Shown piece by piece: positions 26,001 to 38,000 of a stretch of DNA of 64,000 bases. Position numbers and translations under genes: made by a program. A model generated the notes under the pieces. It saw nothing but the letters and a program-made list of their open reading frames with translations. It ran no database searches and was not told where the DNA came from. Position 1 is the first letter of the stretch. The number at the start of each line of letters is the position of its first letter. This DNA comes from Platerodrilus igneus (Eukaryota > Arthropoda > Insecta > Coleoptera > Lycidae), in assembly GCA_036346225.1 (NCBI GenBank), contig JARFIW010000884.1, positions 2,870,501 through 2,934,500 on the forward strand, given 5' to 3'.

Positions 26001-29000
26001 CGTTATTGCCTCAAATATCTCTGAAGTACCTTAAAAGAAAATGTAAGGAGATGGAAACGAGAAACTCGAGCACTACATCGAAACGTGCAGTAAATACACT
26101 GCGAAAATAATCATTTCCGTAAATTCAGGTACTGAATCTTCAATTTAAGTTCATGGAATTACACCAACATCTTAACATTCAATCGTCCCTCCTGATATTG
26201 GTTTATTCAAACTGACTTTACAGCCAATTGCAATAGAATACTTCGTCGCTTCAATAGTGCATATTCATATAATTTTCTTGAGAGCAATAAAAATCCAAGA
26301 GGCGATATCTAAACGTATTTATACAAATTAAACCATTTTATTTTTACAATGTAAATAATAATTTATAAAATAACCAGGACCGGATTCAGAAAACAGGCGG
26401 ACTTATTTCTTTTACTTTCATACAAAATTCCAAAGATTTAATAAACATAAGTGATGGAACTTTAATATCCAGTAATTGAAAGGCATGTTACAACTTAATT
26501 CGCTAAACACGTAACGACACTCTACAGTGTTTATAATTGGTATTTAAATTGGCCACAGGCAAATATTGTCATTACTTTATTTTCAAACTTTGTACCTATA
26601 CAAATTGCTATTGCATAATTCAAATATGTTATCTAATAATAATTTATTTATTTAAATGTATGATAATACATGTTACAATTACTTTATAGTATTAAATATA
26701 TTACATAGAGAATACAACCACATAAATAGTTGATACGATAGTTTCACATCCTTGTCGTCATTGATGTCCTCAATTGACGTTTAAATAATCGCAAAGATGA
26801 TGATTGTTTAATATTGGCAGCGAGCGCATTAAATTCTCGGATGCCGTCAATAAATAAGGATCTTTTAGTACATGTTTTCTTAAAAGGATAAATATAAAAT
26901 TAGACGAATTGAGTGGTGTAGTTATGGATTCCGTGAACCATAACTAACTTACATTGTAGGTAAGTAGGCAACAAGTTTCTGGTAATCTTATATATAAAGC
27001 ACATAACTAAAAAATACAAATGTTGTTGCACTGACAAAAATTTTAAACAATCCAACATAAAATGTACTTTTGTATAAATATTGCATTTTAATATTATACA
27101 GAGAGCACGATTTTGAAGGACCTGTAGTTTATTTATCACTGTTTGACTCTGAAAGTATAAAATAGACGAGCAGTATATAAAATGTGGCGCAATTAGCGCT
27201 TGGTAAACTTTTAATCGAGTTAGCATATTAAGATTATGACTGATACGATAAAAATAATTAATTGTACCAGTAAGTTGTGTTATCAATTTATCCGAATGTG
27301 TTTTAAATGAAAGCGATGAATCTATAGTTACACCCAAGTACTTAATTTCATCAACATAATGCAGCCTATCACAATTGAAAACTATGGGAGGTAACATATG
27401 CATTTTTCCATTATAACGCAACCCTAAAATCATTGCTTTGCTTTTCTTAGTATTAATAACTAATTTATTACTGATCAACCACTTTGAAACAGCATTGAGC
27501 AAACTGTTCATCCTATGTATTGCGTTATCTATATTTGTATCTGAGATTGCTATAAGGGTATCATCTGCAAATAAGTTCAGTAAAACTGCAGAGTCATCAA
27601 TTGCATCTGCTATATCATTGATATACAGTATGAAAAGCAATGGGCCTAGAATAGTCCCCTGTGGTACACCGTGGTTATTTAATATAGCACTAGAGGTATG
27701 ATTATTAATTTTAGTCATTTGCTTTCGCTGATATAGGTAGTCCGAGAACCATTTCAAGGATTGGTCCGTAAAACCGTAACATTTTAATTTATTTATTAGA
27801 ATCAGTCTATCAACCGTTTCAAATGCTCGTTTAAAATCTAGAAATACCGCAACTATAACATTAGAACTATTATCCAATACTCTTTTCCATTCTGACAGCA
27901 CAAGTTGTAGTGAAGACTCACAGGAATGTTTGCCACGAAATCCTGATTGTTCTTTGATGAGAATGTTATTCACTTCAATATGTTTAATAATTTGGTCGTA
28001 TATTAGTTTTTCAAATACTTTTCCAAGGAATGGCACTGTAGCTATTGGCCTGAATTCTATAGGGTTTAGGGTACCTCTTACTTTAGGTATTGGTTTTATT
28101 ACAGTTTCCTTCCATTGAGATGGAAAAAATCCAGTAGTTATAGATTTATTATAAAGTTCCGTTATCTTACCAACTAGATAAGCCCCGCCAGCCAAAACTA
28201 TATTTTTATTTAATAAGTCTGTATTAGAATCTTTTGTATTGTAAATCGCCTTATACACACAACCCGTTGAGAATTCATTAAAAGTAAATTCATTCCTACA
28301 ACCTATCTTATTTATCTTGTCAATGTTTGTAATATTGGGAATGTCACTTATAATTTCCTCTATACTATCCACCACAAATTTGTTAAACTTTTCAGCCACT
28401 GTTTGTGGATCACGTATTGTAGCATCATCAAATTTCATTATCACAGTAGGTGTATTTTGTAGACCATCAATTGATTCTTTAATAATACGCCAAAGGTTCT
28501 TAGGATCGCGTTTGTTATTATCAATCAATTTTGTATAGTACCTCTTCTTTTTACTTTGTATCATAGTAGTAACAGCGTTTCGTAATTTTTTTATAAGTAA
28601 TCCAATCCTTGTTATTATCTGTAAATATAGCTTGTTGGTATGTTATATCTCTTTGTTTAGCCAAATGACAAATTTCAGAGTCATACCATTTACTCTTCTT
28701 CTTGTTAGATACTGTGAAGATTTTTTTGTGGGGGCCTGTTCATCCATAACAGTAGTAACATTGTTGTACAAAACATCTATCATTTCGTGAAGTGACGTAT
28801 TTTTTATCCATGGCAACTGCGATAGACGAGTTTCAAAAGTTAATTTATCAATGTTTTTAACATCACGAACAGAGATCACTCTATCGAGCATTACAGTTGT
28901 GAATTTGGAAACAGACTTACGTACGCACCGAGTAATTTTCAGTATTGCATGATCAGATATTTTAGGAGAATTTAAAACAACAGAACATATTGACTTACAG

Positions 29001-32000
29001 TTTGTAAATACTAAGTCAATCAGTGTTTTACTATTATTTACTATACGAGTGCATTCATTAATAATTTGAAAAAATCCTCTATCATCCATTCGAGTCTTAA
29101 GTCTATTTGAGTAAGTTGTTACTTTATACCAGTTAATGTTAAAGTCTCCCATTATAATAAACTTTTGATCGAGATCTTGGGCATCGACAAATGCCTCCAA
29201 TTCATCCAGAAATTTTCTTAAATTACCACTTGGGGATCTATATAGACATACATAATTGCAACCATCTGTGGATATGCCTACAACCCACCACTCATTGTTG
29301 AAGCTTTTGTTTATAATTATCTTATAATCATAAGGTTCTCTCAGATATATAAGTACTCCCCAGTATGCTTACTATGTGAATTGCATCTAATTAATATATA
29401 TCCTGGTATGTATATTTCATTGTCACTAATGTCCTCCGTAATGTGTGTTTCAGTTATACATAATAATAACGGATAGTTCTCTTTACAAAATGATGTAATT
29501 CATAACGATTTGTTAAAATCCTTGAATATTTAAGCAATATATGCTAAATTGATGCTGTAATTGCTATGCTCCATAATCAATTTTCTTAGCAATGGTATTT
29601 AAAATCATTTTATAAGTAGAACAGTCAGAGTAATAAACTGCATGATTAGTATTCTGATTAGTTTTAGTTTGGAATTGTTTTGAATACAATTAATACATTT
29701 ATGCTCGGTTACTTGCTGTTTGTTATTGCAGTCTTTAGAAAGATGACTACCAGCGCAGGTCCCACAAGTCTCTTTATTATCACAATTTCTTGCAAGATGT
29801 CCGTATTGACAACACCGATAGCACCGAAATACAGAGAATGTCTCTTGAATTCTACATTTATTAAGAGCTACATATAAATATTGATTTTTTATTAGATTCT
29901 TAAAAGTTAATGCATCTACTTCTGCCACAATGTTAAAAGAATTATTAATAGGTTTACTCTTGTGCTTAATATCAAATACAAAATCTTGTTGCTTTGCCTG
30001 TATATCATTTTGATTTATTATATTATCTCTTAAGTGCTCATCATTTAAATGAATTCCGTCTATATTCATAATTTTAATCCTAGGACGAATCTTATTCTGT
30101 ATACGTGCTTGAATATTTTCACCACATGACTTTGTTATAGTCTTCTGTAAATCGAGTAAGGTTTCTTTGTTGTCACTTTTATAACTAAACCAGGAAATTT
30201 TCTAGCATTATTAATTTTACCAGATTGAACATTTTATGATTTATATTTTCTAATAAACTTTTCTTAATATCAGATGAGGATGTGTTATTAGTACCCTTCA
30301 ATATAAGGGTTTCTTGTTTGACAATTTCACTATAACTAGGATTTATGAATACATTGTTTTGTTGATTATCAATACCATGCTGTGGCTTATCATTCATATC
30401 CATTAATGTACTTTGTTTACCAATTAGCAATTCCAGATTTTTTATTTTATCTTCCATTAGTTTGATAATAATATCCTTATCTCCAATTATTACATCCTTT
30501 TGCTGGTTTACTTCCTTTAATAATAGAATTTGTTCTTTTAGGTAGTAATCATTTTCAAATTGTGAGGTTATTTTAGTTTCACAGCACAATAACTTGTTAT
30601 TACTAACAATTTTTACATTCTTTGACCTTTCAGCACAGCTTTGATGATAAACTCCATCACAATTGACACAGACTAATATGTTTCAAACTTTATTCCTGCA
30701 GCATTTATAATGTTTGGCAGAGACATCATCACATATACTTACACCTTCAGCCATCTTGCATCATTTTTTCTATAAAACAGTAAGAAAATAAATGAGTTTA
30801 AAATTTTAATTTTTTTGAAAAATTCATGGTAGTAAGGCATGATTCAACTACACAAGGTATAGTATTGTGCACGTTACTCTCGTTCTGGTCAGCGGGGTAG
30901 TGAACGTGACCCAGTAAGGTCCATCGGTCGAGCATCGTTCGAGTTTATGCATATGGTATCATCGCATCGTAAGTTACGGACAGCTAAAGTACATTTTATA
31001 GTGTCTTCTTGTTTTAATAATATCATTTAACTATGTTGCTTTGTGCTGTGTATGGATGTAATAATAATCGACACAAGAACAAAGATATTAAATATTATAC
31101 TTTTCCTAAAGAAAAAGAATTTTGTACCATGTCGGAGAAAGGACTTTTTAACATCAAACATGGTATGTTTCCATTATTGTGATAATGTTTATACCAATCC
31201 TAACGAATTTATATACATTTTAGCAAGAATATGTCCATTCATTTTAACACTGATACTTAACAAAAGCTTAAAATACGAATTGCTAGGAAATTATCCCAAG
31301 AATTATTGATTTTTAAAAGATGATTCCGTTCCTACAGAAGGTTTGTATTTAAGACGTAACAGGTCTGAGAAATATTGCCAGAAACAAAGAACTGAATGTT
31401 ATAATAATAGACAAAGAAAAAAAATAGTCTATGATATTGTGGCTGATATTAGTGAGCAATTGGAACAAACTGAATTTACACCAGAAACTGCAAAAGAAGA
31501 TACTCCTACTCAAAGCGAAAATCATAGTATAGAAGATGTTATATTACGTAGAAAAGATCAAGAAATAACTGTTTTAAAAATGGAAATTGAGGCTTTGAAT
31601 GCTAAAAATGAAAAACAATTATTGATTGAAACCGAAAATGAAAAACTGCGTGATGAAGTAACCAATCTGAAGAGAGCTAAACTAAATCGCGAAAGAGCAA
31701 TTTCCGATTATCAAATTGCTTTAGAAATGAAGATGAAAAATTGTTAGTGCCAATTTCTACTCCCGGCCTGATAAAATTCATTCTCTCAAAAAAGAAACGG
31801 GTTTGTTGGAGTTTTGAAGACATCTCCAATGCAATATCATTTCGAATTGTCAGTCCTATGACTTACGGGTATTTGAGAAATCGATCAAGATACCCTCTAC
31901 CTTCTCTAAGTACTCTCAGAAAGTGAACTTTAAATTTAAATATGAGCGAAGAAATTTTGAGTGACGTTATGCTTCTCCTGCAAGCCATGACTAAACAGGA

Positions 32001-35000
32001 ACGATTAGTTGTTCTTTCGTCCGATGAAATTCATATTTCTAAGCAAATTTGTTTAGACAAGAAAGAAGAAAGAATAGTTGGACTATTCAAATCAGTTCAG
32101 GTGTGTTTATGCAGTGGTCTTTTTTCTAAGTGGAGACAACCCATTTATTTTAATTATGATTCAAAAATGAACGAGTTGATACTAAAAGAAGTAATATGTG
32201 CCGTAGAAAGAGTGGGTTATTTTGTTGTTGCTGTAGTCTCCGATATGGGTGGTTCAAATCGAAGTTTGTGGAAAACACTCAAAATCGACGCTTTATCGAC
32301 ATTGTTTCCTAATCCCACCAAGACAACTAGAAATATGTGCGTGTTTGCCGATGTGCCACACTTGTTTAAGTTATTTAGAAATTACTATTTAGACCAACGC
32401 TATGTTTTAAACAATTAAATTATTGACCGTTCTTGTACAGAACAACTACTGAAGTGTTCCCGAGAACTGAGCATTGTGCATAAAATAAATTCACATCACT
32501 TTGATATAAAAAGGTTTCAATGTCAAAAAGTTAAAACAGCAGCACAATTAGTTTCTAACTTGGTGTCCAAAGCACAACAGTTTGCTGGGCTTGAAATATT
32601 ATACAAGGGAGCTGGCAAGAAACAGCTCTGCTTTTCAAAAAGGTATGTTTGTGTTTTATTTTTCATTAGTTATATGTGAAATTTAAATAGGTAAACGAAT
32701 GGTTTGACTTGTTCAATTCCCATTCAAAATATGGTAATCACAAAGGAACAAATGCATTTGGAATAAACAAAAAGGAACCAATCAATCTTTTAAAGAAAGT
32801 TACTCAGACAATGGAAATACTAAGAGCCCAAGGTAAAAAACAGAAACTCTCATTTCAGATTGGTATACAAGTTTCGAACAAAAGCTTAATTGATTAAATG
32901 ATGAACTAAATCTTAAATTCGGAGTGGAGTACATTTTGACGAATCGCTTAATCAAGATGTTTTGAAAATTTTTTTTGCATGTCAGAGGACTGGAAGGTGC
33001 CAACGAAACGTATGATTTCAAAAATAGATTGAAATGGTATATACTCGGGAAACATTAATCTGCAATTTCTGTTAATAATAAAAATACTGACGATTCTTCA
33101 TTTGACGAAAATCTTATACAACCCGGTATTTCGATGACTAAGACACATAAAATCCGAGAACACTTGACCGATCGTGAATGTACAATTGTGCATTTATTAA
33201 AATCCTTAAATATTGTAGAAAATGAAGAACCCAAAGAAGTAAATCTGACAGGAATGCAGTTCCATTCTATGCCTATGCATTGTGACAGTAACGTCAGTAT
33301 GGAATGTTTAAGTGAGGAAGCCTTAAAGTACTTCGCCGGATATGTCGATTATTGATTTCGTGTAAAGTATCCTACTTAAGAAATCCCGTTAAACGAATGG
33401 AAACGAATAACGTGGCTTTGGACTGGATATCATTTATTAATCGATATGCATTAATTATTCCTTCCATAGACTTTTTGATGTAATAAAAATTGCTATTTTT
33501 TTTTAATAATTACCATGGCAATAATTTATCGCCTAATGGAATGATTATAACTGAACCGAGTCAAAAGATATATGCAACTAAATCTATATTAGAGGTACCT
33601 CTTGAAGTTATTAAATGTTATATCAGAACGTGCACCTATATTCGAATAAGAGAAATTAATAACACAATTAAATTTAGTTGTACCAGGAAACAACAAAAGA
33701 GACTGAAGAAGCATACTAATTAAAATTCACATTCAAATTTAATGAGTTAGTCAAATATGTAATTATTTTTTAATTTCTTAAAATTAAACAAATTGTATTA
33801 TTGTGATCCGTTAGTGGATCAATTTGTTTTGCAAATTTCTATATTACGCACCACATTAATATTGACAGAACATTAACAATTATTAGACATTTGCGTACAG
33901 CTGGATTGTCAAACCTTGTGTAGTTTATTTATTTATTTATTAATACTCTACAGGACAACTCAAATGGTATATACCGAAGAACAACACACTAATCATACAA
34001 TCATAATAAAATAGTATAAAATAGTTTCTAAATAAGTACTATTCTAACAAGTATACAGAAAAATATCAACCCTCAGTCAGTATAGACTGTCTACATCATT
34101 TAACAGTTGTTCATTGACCCGTCTTTTATAGGTATCGAATGAAACACCAAATATGCTACTATTAGAAAGTTTTCTTTGTGCTTTGTTAAAATTAATGGCA
34201 AGTTTCTCAGTAATAGCAGTACAACCATAATTGGTGCGATGACACTGTACATAAAAAGTTTGGGCAGAACGTGTTAAGCGACTTGGCACTCTGAGCCATA
34301 CCTTAGAAAGCAGGTATTCACAGTCAATAAAATTGTTTAATAACTTGTGTAAGAAGAATAGAATTGCTTTTTGTTTTCTCATTTCTAGGCTTCTAATACC
34401 AGTGAGTTGGAGCCTAACACTATAGGGTACATGTTCATAAGGAAAATGCAGCTTATATAAAAGAAATTTTACAAACGCATTTTGTACCCTTTCTAAATGA
34501 TATTTATGACATTCATATGAGGGAGACCAGATAACACTATTGTATTCCAAAATACTTCACACTAAGCTGTTGTAAATTATTTGTATCACTTTTACATCGT
34601 TAATATTTTCACAATGTCGCCGAATAAAACCTAGGATTCTAAATGCCTTAGCAGTAATGTTGTTGATGTGCTTATTAAATGTAATAAAACAATCAAACAT
34701 CACACCTAAATCACAGATCAACTCAACGGACTTAATTGCAGTTTTTTGTATTGTATAGGTACATAATATTGGCTGTTTAATGCGATGAAAATACATAAAT
34801 TTACACTTAGCAGTGTTTAAGGCCAGACCATTTTTGCTACACCATGTTGACACTTCATTTAGATCCTCTTGAATGTTATCGCAGTCTTGTGGGCATTTAA
34901 CTATTGAAAATATTTTCAAATCATCTGCATATAATAAGCATTTACAGTGTTGGAAAATAGAGACTACGTCATTGATAAATAGTAGAAATAGTATGGGGCC

Positions 35001-38000
35001 GAGATGCGATCCTTGTGGGACACCAGAAAGCACATTAATATCTGAAGATTTGATACCGCATAAATGTACGTACTGCGTACGACCACTTAAGTATGATTTT
35101 ATCCAAGTAAGATATACACCAATTATTCCAATTGCCTTCAATTTTTGTAAGAGCATATCATGGCAAACACTGTCAAATGCTTTGGATATATCTAGGTAGA
35201 TTACATCTACCTGCAATCCGTTTTCCATATTTGATATTAAAAAATTTTGTATTATCGCCAAATTAGTAGCAGTAGAACGTCCTTTAAAGAATCCATGTTG
35301 CTCGATGGCGATGTAATGTTTGTAGGTGGAGAATATTTCATCTGTGACAATAGATTCCATTATTTTTGCCATAATACATATTAAGGAGATACCTCTATAA
35401 TTTTCAACCTGATCTTTTGCCCCTGATTTAAATATAGGGTAAAGAGACGAACGTTTCCATAATGTGGGAAAGCATCCCTCATTGAAGGATCTTTGAAAAA
35501 TATCACATAAAGGTGTCAATAACGAGTTTTTACATTACTTGATAAAAACAGACGGGATTCCGCCTGGACCCGCACTTTTGTTACAATCCAAAGCATTAAT
35601 CTTACTCAGAATTTCATCTTCTGTGAAATTATGCATAGATAGCGTATTATAATTTGGAATACTAATGTTTGGTAGTAAATCAGAGTGACGCTTTTGATAA
35701 CAGGACTCAAAATGCTTTGCAAAAGAGGAGACCATATCTGTAGGACTCTCCCGTTTGACTCCTTTGTAAAACATTATTTTAGGTATCCCAGTATCCTTTT
35801 TGAGTGCTGAGATGTATGACCAGAAGTATTTCAAGTTTGTAGGTATCATTAACTCTGTGTTGGAAACAAACACTAAGTAACACCAATCTATGAGGAACTT
35901 AGTTTCTCTTCTTGCAATGGAGTACTGATTATAATCATACTCTAACCCTGTTTTCTTATATTTTTTATACAGCTTAGTTTTACGGGCTATAAGGGATTTC
36001 AACTCGGCACTATACCATTTCGGATACTTATTCTGTTTGAGAGTTTTTGAGGGCACATATTTTTCTATAGCTTTATGTATAGTGTCATAGAATAATAGCA
36101 CTGACGTATGGAAGTTTTTATAAAACTCCAATCAGTTTCTTGTAAAAATTTATTTATTTTGGGAAAATTAGCTTTGTTAAATAATCTAACTTTTATATTT
36201 ATTTTGTTGTTGATTAATGGCACACTATTCCAGGAAAACGCTGTGTGTAATGGTGGGTGATGCATATCAATTGGGCATATAGCAAAATTACTTTTTACCA
36301 CACTGATAAAATCTAGATTGTCGGCAAAAACAAGGTCTAGTATTTTACCTTGATTGTTAGTAATACCATTATACTGTTGCATTTCAAGGCAATACATACC
36401 ATCTACAATAATTTCTGATGCCAGATTATTAAACTGAGAAGGTACAAACACATTCTCTTCATGATACCAACTTATATCTGGGCAGTTAAAATCTCCAAAT
36501 ATACAAACTTTACAATGTGCATTCTCACGTTTTATATTTTCTATGCTATTAATAAGTTCTTGATATATTTGTGCATGAGAAGCAGGTGGTATATATATAG
36601 CCCCCAGCAGTATATGAGAATTACCTGTCTTTATCTTAACCCAAATATCTTGATAAATTAGGTTATTACCACTTCTCTGCTCAATTGACATATATTTGGA
36701 TTTAACTGCTATGAGTACTCCACCCCCTCTTGAACAACAAAAAGTGTTGTAGTCCCTGTCCTTTCGATATATTTGAAAGCGACTATCAAACAGCTCCGAG
36801 CTGAGTATACTTGCTGTAAGCCACGTTTCAGTTAAAATGACAAAATCGTAATCTATAGACTGGATAGCAAGAGAAACCGCGCAAACTTTTGTTCTAAGAC
36901 CTCTGACATTTTGGTAAAAAACAGTGTTTCTTGGGAGTCCAACAGGAACACTTTCGGTCCTGTGAACTTGTTCAGCAGTTCTATACGGGTTGTTGATGTG
37001 AGGCGTGCCTACGGAAAATATAGCGTCTTAAAACTGCACCTTCAGGCCAGTTTTCTGGCTTGATTATTACTTCGTAATCTTGGAAGTCTACACCAATACG
37101 GAAACAGGCATAAATACCTTTGGTAGGTAGGGGCTCACAAACGAAAAGTTTGCCATTTAAAATTTTTGTTAGATGTTTGTTAACAGTTTCCACAGAAGTG
37201 CCTTGCTTGATACGCCCAAGAAATAGCCAAGCACGTTTAGAAACAGCGCTTAATTCAATGTTGTCTCTCGAGCCTGTTCCAACAACTAGCTGAGGAGTTC
37301 GGTTTGAAAATCTGTTTCGTCCACGCACGATCGTAAAAGATTCATCTATCAATGTATTACTGTCATTATTGTTTCTTTGATGGTGTAAATTTATATGTGA
37401 ATTATATTTCTGCGATTTTAATGGTTTGTTAGTATTAGCGCTTTGTACCATATTTGTTTCTTGTAAAAAAAATTTAGAAGTTGCCTTATGTAAAATTTCT
37501 GTATTACTAGCGGTAGTAGCTTTTGCTACCGAAGATTTATTCCCAATTGTATTAAACTTTTGTTTTCTTTTTGATAAATTGGAATCATTTATTACTTCTG
37601 AGTTCAAATTACTCCTATTTCCCATATCAGGCAATAATGTATTTTGAGATGCATTAAAACCTAGGACTTGGCCTTTAATGCTACTTGGCTGTGTATTATG
37701 AATTGAATTTGTAGATAAGCCACTAATATTGCCAGTTTTTAAGAATATTCCATGTTGAGCTGCCTTATCACCAGTCAACAACTTAATTAGATCAATATTG
37801 TTTTCTTTAAGAATGCAGATTTCCACTTTTAGTTCATTAATTTGTTGGCATAATACTTTAATTTGGCAATTTACTAAATCTTGCAAAATGTAATTAAAAT
37901 CATCACTTTTCAAAAAATTGATTACCTTGTTATCAGAATCCACATTTGTGATATCACTTGTACATTTGCTTGTGCTTAGTTCAGAACTTTCAACAACTGC

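Larger units (their letters stand above)
26641..30775 (-). mobile_element. Jockey-type LINE, nearly full length, in stnB intron 9
   Basis: Antisense to stnB. ORF1 starts near 30754 with a Cys/His finger (a stop follows) and ends with CCHC knuckles near 29750-29830 (CYRCCQYGHLARNC, CGTCAGSHLSKDC). ORF2 begins near 29560 with the apurinic-type endonuclease (ITETHITEDI, then IMGDFNINW near 29160-29140 and SDHAIL near 28950). Its RT is open for 554 aa at 28564-26900, with FLDFKRAFETVDR, GVPQGTILGPLLFILYINDI and catalytic FADDTLIAI near 27550. The 3' end is an AAATAAATAA tail at about 26641-26660. ORF1 and the ORF2 start have stops or shifts. Confidence 0.92.

Noticed and set aside
27438..28538. 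Several + strand ORFs within the LINE
   Set aside because: Antisense shadows of the RT frame on the minus strand.
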